Made by a program: the position numbers and the translations under genes. From Puniceicoccales bacterium (GTDB taxonomy: Bacteria; Verrucomicrobiota; Verrucomicrobiia; Opitutales; Oceanipulchritudinaceae), in assembly GCA_030595525.1 (NCBI GenBank), contig JAUVDD010000128.1:1-5488 (forward strand): DNA of 5,488 nt, in the 5' to 3' direction. How positions within the stretch are numbered: the stretch's first letter is position 1; the number at the start of each line of letters is the position of its first letter. The notes under the pieces are model-generated. The model searched no databases. It worked only from the letters and a program-made list of their open reading frames with translations, and was not told where the DNA came from. Below, piece by piece: positions 1-5,444 of the stretch.

Positions 1-1167
1 TTCGATGAAGTTGGAATTAAGGCAATTGATGATCAGACCTTCCGAGTAGTGCTAAATGAGCCTGTGGCAAATTTCCTGAAGATGCTGCTTAATCACACCT
101 TTCTACCGGTGCATCCGGCAACAATCGATGCTCATGGCGGGCCTGGGGCACGGGCTAGTGGATGGACTCAGCCAGAAACTTATGTTGGGAACGGTCCATA
201 TGTGTTAGTAAAATGGAATCCGGATTCTGTCATCCGAGTAGAAAGGAATCCAAATTACTGGGATGCGGATTCCGTTAAGATGGATGGCTTTGAGTTTTAC
301 CCGATTGGAGATGAAAATACCGAGCTGCGGGCATTTGAGAGTGGGCAATTGCACGTTACAAATTCTGTTCCGGTAAATATGAGAAAATACTATCAGGATA
401 AGTATCCGGATAGAATTCGCTTGGATCCATTCGCAGGGATTTACTTTTATCGGATCAATACTACGCGACCACCATTGGATGATGTTCGTGTCAGAAAGGC
501 GCTATCACTTTCAATCGACAGGGAACAAATAATTCGTCGAATGTTACAAGGTAATGAACGAGTCGCTACAAGTTATGCTCCTGGAGGAATTGGCGGCTAC
601 GAATTCCCGGAAAGGGAGGTCTATAATCCCGATAAAGCAAGACAACTACTGAAAGAAGCAGGGTACCCGAATGGTGAAGGTTTCCCAACGGTGGAATTGT
701 TATTCAATACCAGCGATAATCATCGAAAACTTGCTGAAGCGATTCAGAATATGTGGCGAAATGAATTGGGCGTGGAAATAGCACTGACCAATCAGGAATG
801 GAAGGTGTATTTGGATACGACCCAGAACATGCAATACGACATGGCCCGCGCAGGATGGATTGGAAACCTGTATCCGTATTCCTTCCTCCGTACAATGTTC
901 TCCTATAGCCCGAATAATGAAACGGGATTTGATGATCCGGAATATGACGCTTTGTTGGAAAAGTCTTCCAACACCTTGGATAAGGAAAAGAGATTTGAGC
1001 TGGTCAGGCAGGCAGAATCACGATTGCTGGAAGCTGAACCCGTCATCCCATTATATTGGTACACAAATGTTTTTCTTATCAATCCACGGGTCAAGAACTG
1101 GAACCCAAAACTGGTGGACCTACGACCCTTGAAATTCGTATATTTGGAAGATGAAAAACCCGAGTAA
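1..1167 (+). CDS. oppA: Oligopeptide ABC transporter substrate-binding protein, OppA-like (5' partial)
   Basis: The frame is open from base 1 to the TAA at 1165-1167, giving 388 residues. The beginning of the gene, with signal peptide and roughly the first 150 residues by comparison with E. coli OppA (543 aa, recalled), lies outside the window. The GTG at 49 is internal. The protein belongs to the SBP_bac_5 family: periplasmic or lipid-anchored receptors that deliver peptides to an Opp/Dpp-type ABC importer. OppA hallmarks are visible, in window residue numbers: a GNGPYVLVKW block near 63-72, RNPNYWD near 82-88, PPLDDVRVRKAL near 157-168, NTSDNHRKLA near 236-245, NQEWK at 264-268, ARAGW at 282-286 and IPLYWY near 349-354. 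The residue expected to be the Asp that binds the peptide N-terminus appears to be Asn289. No permease or ATPase gene follows. The 3' end overlaps the next gene by 17 bases, suggesting one transcript. Family assignment is firm; the exact ligand (free peptide, murein peptide or other) is unknown. Confidence 0.93.
   Translation, partial: FDEVGIKAIDDQTFRVVLNEPVANFLKMLLNHTFLPVHPATIDAHGGPGARASGWTQPETYVGNGPYVLVKWNPDSVIRVERNPNYWDADSVKMDGFEFYPIGDENTELRAFESGQLHVTNSVPVNMRKYYQDKYPDRIRLDPFAGIYFYRINTTRPPLDDVRVRKALSLSIDREQIIRRMLQGNERVATSYAPGGIGGYEFPEREVYNPDKARQLLKEAGYPNGEGFPTVELLFNTSDNHRKLAEAIQNMWRNELGVEIALTNQEWKVYLDTTQNMQYDMARAGWIGNLYPYSFLRTMFSYSPNNETGFDDPEYDALLEKSSNTLDKEKRFELVRQAESRLLEAEPVIPLYWYTNVFLINPRVKNWNPKLVDLRPLKFVYLEDEKPE
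1146..1150 (+). promoter_or_regulatory. Possible ribosome binding site of the lipid A deacylase gene, abutting its ATG
   Basis: GGAAG ends directly against the ATG at 1151, with no spacer, and lies inside the last codons of the upstream oppA-like gene. Normal Shine-Dalgarno spacing is about 5-9 bases, so this may not act as a conventional site. Because the upstream gene terminates 14-16 bases inside this one, terminating ribosomes could re-initiate here. The start itself is supported by the signal peptide that follows. Confidence 0.3.
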
Positions 1168-2212
1168 AATTTGCTTAATAATACTCCTGTTGATCGCTTT
1201 TTCGGCAGGAGCCGTAGAGAAGGAGGATCGGGATGCCTATATCATTTTTCAGCTGGATAATGATCTCTTTACCGGATCGGATAATGATTATACTAACGGC
1301 GCTCGACTGGCCTTGATGCAGCCGGTTCCGGAAAAGTCATTAAATGATCTTCAGAAATTCCTAAGGAGCCTGACCGGTGTTAGAGGACATTCCGTATTTG
1401 GCAAATTGGGTTCCCTGGTTGAGAGCCCAGAAATAAAATATGATTATGGAATTGGACTATCCCAATTCATGTTCACACCCGATGATCCGGAAGTGCTCGT
1501 ATCCGGACCGGGACAGCGACCCTATGCCGGTTGGCTAGGTGCGGAAGTTTCGCTACATGCCAAGAACAAGAAAGCGCTGAGTTCAGTGGTGTTGGCTATT
1601 GGTGTGACCGGAAAATATGCCTATGCGCATCCGACACAGGATTGGGTGCATATCAATATCAGTGATTCACCGTTGTTTCAGGGTTGGGATTCTCAGATTC
1701 CTACTGAGGTTACCTTTAATTTGATTTTTGATCGCAAGCGCAGGTTTAACTGGCTCGCGGATGCCACCGAAGACGGAATCATTCAGATGGATGGTTACTT
1801 TGAATGGGGAACAGCGCTGGGGAATGGAATTACGGATGCCTACATCGGTTCCATGCTCCGCGTCGGATACAATCTACCTGTTCAATACATGACCCCCAGG
1901 CTCCAATTTGGTAACTTTCCTCACGAATTGTTTTCCGAGGACCGGAAGGCAAGAGCGGATTTTTCCATTTATGGTTTTGCCGGATGCAGGGGAATAGGAG
2001 TTTTACACAACATCACATTAGATGGACCAGTCTTCAGGGATTTTGATACGGGAACTTCTTCCGAGCCGTTTTACGGGGAACTCCTGGTTGGTGCAGGTGT
2101 GCGGTTTAAAGCCTTTACCTTTGCAGTTTCTCGCACTTTCCGGTCAGAGGAGTTCGAAGGACAACTGTATAGTCACCAATTCGGATCCATTCTGATCAGC
2201 GTTGGTTATTAA
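1151..2212 (+). CDS. lpxR: Lipid A 3'-O-deacylase-like outer-membrane protein (LpxR/DUF2219 family)
   Basis: The gene encodes 353 residues. LpxR is an outer-membrane beta-barrel hydrolase that removes the 3'-acyloxyacyl chain from lipid A, remodelling LPS. The start is supported by a good signal peptide: positive K2/K6, a hydrophobic stretch at about 8-18 and an A-G-A cleavage site after residue 21. Family motifs are in order: LDNDLF at 35-40 (N37/D38 match the Asn-Asp active-site pair of Salmonella LpxR), DYTNG at 46-50, RPYAGW at 123-128, and H167 in DWVHINI, placed like the catalytic His, followed by QGWDSQ at 177-182. The C-terminus ends in alternating hydrophobic residues and a final Tyr353, as expected for barrel insertion by the BAM machinery. 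It is somewhat longer than Salmonella LpxR, with extra sequence around residues 60-95. It overlaps the oppA-like gene by 17 bases, and its stop lies 7 bases from the convergent recN stop. Fold and family are firm; true lipid A activity is inferred from conserved residues. Confidence 0.9.
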   Translation: MKNPSKICLIILLLIAFSAGAVEKEDRDAYIIFQLDNDLFTGSDNDYTNGARLALMQPVPEKSLNDLQKFLRSLTGVRGHSVFGKLGSLVESPEIKYDYGIGLSQFMFTPDDPEVLVSGPGQRPYAGWLGAEVSLHAKNKKALSSVVLAIGVTGKYAYAHPTQDWVHINISDSPLFQGWDSQIPTEVTFNLIFDRKRRFNWLADATEDGIIQMDGYFEWGTALGNGITDAYIGSMLRVGYNLPVQYMTPRLQFGNFPHELFSEDRKARADFSIYGFAGCRGIGVLHNITLDGPVFRDFDTGTSSEPFYGELLVGAGVRFKAFTFAVSRTFRSEEFEGQLYSHQFGSILISVGY

Positions 2213-2219
2213 GCTGGAT

Positions 2220-3881
2220 TTATTGTGCCATGAGCTTTTCAGCATGCTGTCTGGCAGCTGAAGAGGAACGGTCGCCCAGCATCCGGGCAAACTCGTCAAT
2301 ACGGCTATCAGAGTCGTTGTTCAGGCAGTCAATTGTAACCGTGGTGGAATCATCATCCTGAACCTTGTTTACCACGTAGTGGTTATTCGCTACGGCAGCA
2401 ACTTGTGGAAGATGGGTTATGCAAAAAACCTGGTGATCCTTTCCAAGAACTTTCAAGAGTTTGGCCACGGAAGTTGCTACCTCGCCTCCGATGTTGGAGT
2501 CAACTTCATCGAATACCAGGACGGGAGTTGAATCGACCGCTGCCAATACTGACTTCATTGCAAGCATGACTCTGGCCATTTCACCGCTTGACGCTATTTT
2601 ATTCATTGGAAGCATGGTGCTGCCGGGGTTTGGAGAGAATGTCATCTGGCAATCCGAATCACCAGTTGGTCCGAGCTTTGTCCGGGCGATTATTTCTATC
2701 CCTAGTTTTGGCTTTTTGAAGCCAAGGTCCTGTAACAGGGATTCAGCTTCCTTGGCCAGCTTGTGTGCCGCTTTAAGTCGACTCGATCGAATTGCTCCTG
2801 CCGCCTTTCTAATACTTCCCTCAATCGTGTCTGCTTCAGCCTGCATCCTTTCCAAAGTGCCTTTCAGGTCACCTTGAATTTTCAGGCGGTTGGCCATCGC
2901 TTCACGCTTTTTCAGAATCCCTTCAACGGTTGCACCGTAACGACGCTTCAGACTCATCCACTTTTCCATGTCGGATTCAATCTGCTTGATTTGTTGCGGA
3001 TCAAAATCCGACCCAAACGCAAGTTCCCTCCATTCAGTGGAAAGATCATTTGCTTCGATAACCAGCGACTCTACGCGGTCAGATAAAGTGGATGCAGAGG
3101 GATCGAGATCCGACAACTTCTGGGCAATCGGAAGGGCAGCCTGAAGTCTTTGGCAAATGCCTTTTGATCCGAGAAAGCTTTCATCCAATTGGGCACACAA
3201 GTCCTTCAGATCCTGTGCGCTGGAAATTCGTCGATAATCTTGCTCCAGTTTGTGGATTCGTTCTTCGCTGAGTTGCAGGTTATCAATATCCAAGGTTTGA
3301 CCCCTTAAGAACTCGGCTTCCTCCGGTGAGAGGCGGGATTCATTGCGTAGTCGTTCAATTTCCTCCAACTGTTTGCGCCATGACCGGTAATTTGTCAGGT
3401 AGTCAGCCAGCTGGTTTTTTAATCCGGCAAACAGGTCGAGCAGCGCCAACTGTTCCCTTTCATGAAAGAGCTTTTGAGGTTCACCAGGACCATGAAAATC
3501 GATCCATTGCTTCCCCAGTTCCTGCAATTGCGCCAAAGTTGCCATGGAACCGTTAATCCAGATCCGGGATGCCTTGCGCGAAGAAAGAATCCGCTTGATC
3601 AACAATTGACCCTCTTCCAATTCCGGTAACCCCATTTCTTCCAGCAAGGATTCCATTTGCTTGGGCTGAGGTATTTGGAAGGCGGCTTCCAAAGTACAGG
3701 TATCCGTACCCTGGCGGATCATAGTTTTCTCAGCCCGAGAGCCCGAGAGAAGTGACAAGGCGCCCAGCAAAACCGATTTCCCGGCACCGGTTTCACCAGT
3801 AACGGCTGTAAATCCCTCATCGAATTCGAGGGAGACGGCATCCATCAATGCCAGGTTTTCAATGCGCAAGTTGTTCAGCAT
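2220..3881 (-). CDS. recN: DNA repair ATPase RecN
   Basis: This complete gene encodes 553 residues, the same length as E. coli RecN as I recall it. RecN is a cytoplasmic SMC-like ABC ATPase that holds DNA ends or sister duplexes together during double-strand break repair with RecA. The N-terminal half-ATPase carries Walker A GETGAGKS at 29-36 after a typical RecN start (MLNNLRIENLAL). Charged, helix-rich segments at about 155-220 and 295-385 form the antiparallel coiled coil. The C-terminal half carries the ABC signature SSGEMAR at 431-437, Walker B VLVFDEVD at 454-461 (E459 catalytic) and the H-loop ITHLPQVA at 488-495. The ATG is fixed by an in-frame TGA four codons upstream. Two oddities stand out: the usual HGQHEHQ block reads HGPGEPQ at 130-136, and the signature has Ser where SGGE is usual. 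The gene is divergent from the aldo/keto reductase and convergent with lpxR. I see no E. coli-type LexA box upstream, so SOS control is not shown. Confidence 0.97.
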   Translation of the reverse strand: MLNNLRIENLALMDAVSLEFDEGFTAVTGETGAGKSVLLGALSLLSGSRAEKTMIRQGTDTCTLEAAFQIPQPKQMESLLEEMGLPELEEGQLLIKRILSSRKASRIWINGSMATLAQLQELGKQWIDFHGPGEPQKLFHEREQLALLDLFAGLKNQLADYLTNYRSWRKQLEEIERLRNESRLSPEEAEFLRGQTLDIDNLQLSEERIHKLEQDYRRISSAQDLKDLCAQLDESFLGSKGICQRLQAALPIAQKLSDLDPSASTLSDRVESLVIEANDLSTEWRELAFGSDFDPQQIKQIESDMEKWMSLKRRYGATVEGILKKREAMANRLKIQGDLKGTLERMQAEADTIEGSIRKAAGAIRSSRLKAAHKLAKEAESLLQDLGFKKPKLGIEIIARTKLGPTGDSDCQMTFSPNPGSTMLPMNKIASSGEMARVMLAMKSVLAAVDSTPVLVFDEVDSNIGGEVATSVAKLLKVLGKDHQVFCITHLPQVAAVANNHYVVNKVQDDDSTTVTIDCLNNDSDSRIDEFARMLGDRSSSAARQHAEKLMAQ

Positions 3882-3887
3882 CCTCTT
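3882..3887 (-). promoter_or_regulatory. Possible ribosome binding site of recN, abutting its ATG
   Basis: On the minus strand AAGAGG sits directly before the recN ATG with no spacer. The ATG is the only credible start because an in-frame TGA lies four codons upstream and the protein begins like other RecN proteins. The purine run is therefore either an unusually close Shine-Dalgarno sequence or coincidental. Confidence 0.3.
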
Positions 3888-3914
3888 GATTCAGCGTTCG
3901 CTCCAAACTGCCAA

Positions 3915-3937
3915 CAAGGGGATCAATATCAAGGGGA
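3915..3937. repeat. Pair of CAAGGGGA direct repeats in the recN/reductase divergent region
   Basis: CAAGGGGA occurs at 3915-3922 and again at 3930-3937, with a 15-base period and an A/T-rich TCAATAT between. The pair lies between two divergent starts, where a regulator of recN, the reductase or both could bind. The period is not one or two full helical turns, which weakens the operator idea. Function is unproven. Confidence 0.3.
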
Positions 3938-3955
3938 ATTATTAATCCGTTTTTG

Positions 3956-3961
3956 TATAAT
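3956..3961 (+). promoter_or_regulatory. Consensus -10 box (TATAAT) for the aldo/keto reductase gene
   Basis: A perfect TATAAT lies 21 bases upstream of the ATG at 3983. Transcription would begin near 3967-3970. No good -35 hexamer is seen at 16-18 bases spacing (the sequence there is GGGGAA-like), so activator help or a weak promoter is possible. It overlaps the possible TTG start at 3953 and argues against translation from that codon. Confidence 0.45.
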
Positions 3962-3982
3962 TCGGGTTGGCGGTTGACGTTC

Positions 3983-5242
3983 ATGTCAACTGATCAACAT
4001 TACTCTGCTATGTCGAGTGCTGAACAGACTATGCAATATCGCAGATTTGGTAGAACAGAACTTTCCATGCCCGTATTTTCATGTGGTGGCATGCGTTATC
4101 AGGATGGTTGGACAGATAAACCGTTGAAGGAAATTGATCCGAAGACACAGGTTAATCTTCAAGCTACGATCGATGCGGGACTTGCTGCCGGGATCAACCA
4201 TATCGAGACAGCCCGCGGTTATGGCCCCTCAGAGCGTCAGCTTGGTCAGTATTTGCCGAAGCTGGAGCGCGACAAATTAATAGTTCAGACAAAAGTTGGA
4301 GTGAGGGAGAATCCGGAACAATTTTATACTGAAATGGTTGATTCCCTGGATCGATTGCAACTCGATTACGTCGACCTGTTTGCCATCCACGGAATCAATA
4401 ATGAGGAGAAGCTGAACTGGTCCGTGCGTCCCGGCGGATGTTTCTCCATGGTGCAAAGGTTGCGTAAGGAAGGGAGGATTCTGCATATCGGATTTTCCAC
4501 CCATGGCGGAGTCGATGTTCTGCGGAAGGCTGTTGCTTTTAAGGAACCGTCATCAGGAGAGGGTTTTGATTACATTAATCTTCACTGGTATTATATCTAT
4601 CAGGAAACCTGGCCGGTGATTCAGGATGCCACGGCACAGGATATGGGGATTTTCATCATCAGTCCCAGTGATAAAGGTGGAATGCTTTATAAGGCACCGG
4701 ATCGGCTAATGGAACTCTGTTCGCCACTCCATCCGATGACTTTTAACGATCTCTATTGTCTTGTGAACAAGGAGATTCACACGCTGAGTATTGGCGCATC
4801 ATGTCCGTCGGATTTCAATGAGCACTTGGCTGCTGTGCCGTTACTCAATGACCCTCATACCCATTTGCAACCTATCGTGGATCGTCTGCAGTCCCGTTAC
4901 AATGAAGTGGTTGAACCGGAATTACGTAAGCCCTTCGATCTTGGCTTACCGATCTTGGATGACATCCCTGGGAACATTAATATCGGGCGGATTGTTCAAC
5001 TGCGAAACCTGTGCCGGGCCTTTGACTTGCTTGAGTATGGTCAAATGCGATACAACTTGTTGGGCAACGCCGCTGACTGGTTCCCGGGACAGAATTCGTC
5101 TCCTGAAAACCTGGCCAAGGTAAGGCCTCAACTGGAGAATCTTTTCAAGGCTTTGCCATCCGGTCACTTATTGATGTCAGCTTTGGAAGAAGGCCACGAA
5201 TTGCTTTACAAGGCACCCGAGAAACGACTCAGCGATTCATAG
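3983..5242 (+). CDS. Aldo/keto reductase family oxidoreductase with C-terminal helical extension
   Basis: From the ATG at 3983 the product is 419 residues; the frame also allows TTG 3953, ATG 4010 and ATG 4031. The TTG overlaps the -10 box. The conserved family sequence begins at MQYRRFGRTELSMP, so 4031 is a real alternative; none has a convincing Shine-Dalgarno. Aldo/keto reductases are TIM-barrel NAD(P)H-dependent enzymes reducing carbonyls. Tetrad candidates, numbered from 3983, are E75 (in HIETARGYG, where Asp is usual), Y80, K104 (QTKVG) and H136 (FAIHG). Barrel and cofactor-side features include HIGFSTHG at 168-175, a DYINLHWYY strand near 196-204 and the ISPSDKGGML segment near 226-235. 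Residues about 315-410 extend past the barrel and recall the ferredoxin-like tail of COG1453 reductases, but lack a CxxCxxC cluster, so no iron-sulfur centre is expected. Substrate is unknown. It is divergent from recN, with a tRNA downstream and no obvious operon partner. Family is firm, start uncertain. Confidence 0.9.
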   Translation: MSTDQHYSAMSSAEQTMQYRRFGRTELSMPVFSCGGMRYQDGWTDKPLKEIDPKTQVNLQATIDAGLAAGINHIETARGYGPSERQLGQYLPKLERDKLIVQTKVGVRENPEQFYTEMVDSLDRLQLDYVDLFAIHGINNEEKLNWSVRPGGCFSMVQRLRKEGRILHIGFSTHGGVDVLRKAVAFKEPSSGEGFDYINLHWYYIYQETWPVIQDATAQDMGIFIISPSDKGGMLYKAPDRLMELCSPLHPMTFNDLYCLVNKEIHTLSIGASCPSDFNEHLAAVPLLNDPHTHLQPIVDRLQSRYNEVVEPELRKPFDLGLPILDDIPGNINIGRIVQLRNLCRAFDLLEYGQMRYNLLGNAADWFPGQNSSPENLAKVRPQLENLFKALPSGHLLMSALEEGHELLYKAPEKRLSDS

Positions 5243-5252
5243 TAGATGGGGC

Positions 5253-5301
5253 AGGAAAGAAGGGATTGACATGTCTCTGGCAATTCCCACGTTTCTTTCC
5301 T
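5253..5301 (+). other. Imperfect inverted repeat between the reductase stop and tRNA-Val (possible terminator or processing hairpin)
   Basis: AGGAAAGAA at 5253-5261 pairs perfectly with TTCTTTCCT at 5293-5301. Inside it, GGGATTG at 5262-5268 pairs with CAATTCCC at 5281-5288 with one bulged base, leaving ACGT unpaired on the 3' side and a 12-base loop. It begins 11 bases after the reductase stop, where a terminator would be expected. It has no T-run, is A/U-rich at its base and is interrupted, so it is not a classical intrinsic terminator. A TTGACA at 5266-5271 lies within the 5' arm. Confidence 0.35.
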
Positions 5302-5324
5302 TCTAGCACGTTTGTGCATTGAAT

Positions 5325-5401
5325 GGGGGGTTAGCTCAGTTGGTTAGAGCGCATGCTTGACATGCATGAGGTCGCTGGTTCAACTCCAGTACCTCCCACC
5401 A
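5325..5401 (+). tRNA. tRNA-Val (anticodon GAC), CCA encoded
   Basis: A complete cloverleaf can be drawn. The acceptor stem is GGGGGGT at 5325-5331 with ACCTCCC at 5391-5397 (one G-U pair). T8-A9 follow, then a D stem GCTC/GAGC with loop AGTTGGTTA at 5338-5346. The anticodon stem is CATGC/GCATG at 5352-5356 and 5364-5368, and the loop TTGACAT gives anticodon GAC at 5359-5361, reading the valine codons GUC and GUU. A five-base variable region precedes the T stem GCTGG/CCAGT with loop TTCAACT. The discriminator is A at 5398 and CCA is encoded at 5399-5401. It stands alone here, without other tRNAs. No convincing -10 is visible upstream. Repeat-rich sequence begins directly at its 3' end. Confidence 0.97.
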
Positions 5402-5444
5402 CGCTTCGCTCTCCGAGCTTCGCGTGGCGCAGCCACGCAGAAGC
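5399..5444 (+). repeat. Nested inverted and direct repeats starting at the tRNA 3' end
   Basis: Two overlapping hairpins are possible. The first spans 5399-5427: CCACGC pairs with GCGTGG, then a symmetric TTC/TTC internal loop, then GCTC/GAGC closed by TCC. The second spans 5417-5444: GCTTC plus GCGTGGC pairs with GCCACGC plus GAAGC around a GCA loop, with one bulged A. They share 5417-5427 and so exclude each other. GCTTCGC is also directly repeated at 5403-5409 and 5417-5423, and CCACGC at 5399-5404 and 5433-5438. No T-run follows, so it does not look like an intrinsic terminator. The structure looks like a repeat unit attached to the tRNA. Confidence 0.6.

Noticed and set aside
49..51. GTG as start of a short substrate-binding protein
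   Set aside because: The frame is open to the window edge and the residues before it match the OppA family, so the gene is truncated by the window and not short.
704..895. Minus-strand open frame inside the oppA-like gene
   Set aside because: Short, antisense to strongly conserved OppA motifs (NQEWK, ARAGW), with no start-site support.
2461..2877. 138-codon plus-strand open frame opposite recN
   Set aside because: It is antisense to the conserved C-terminal ATPase coding region of recN, has no recognisable domain, and is best explained as a shadow of recN codon use.
3882..3982. LexA (SOS) box upstream of recN
   Set aside because: No CTGT-N8-ACAG palindrome or close variant is visible; a lineage-specific LexA motif cannot be excluded.
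4791..5123. 110-codon open frame inside the aldo/keto reductase in another frame
   Set aside because: It overlaps conserved reductase coding sequence and the product has no recognisable features.
5266..5294. Promoter of tRNA-Val from TTGACA at 5266-5271
   Set aside because: The expected -10 position holds ACGTTT-like sequence and no neighbouring spacing gives a TATAAT-like match.
5357..5362. TTGACA as a -35 box
   Set aside because: It is the anticodon loop of the tRNA.
5417..5444. Intrinsic terminator for tRNA-Val
   Set aside because: The stem is strong but is followed by GACTTGTCGGG and not a T-run, and it competes with a second hairpin; it fits a repeat unit better.
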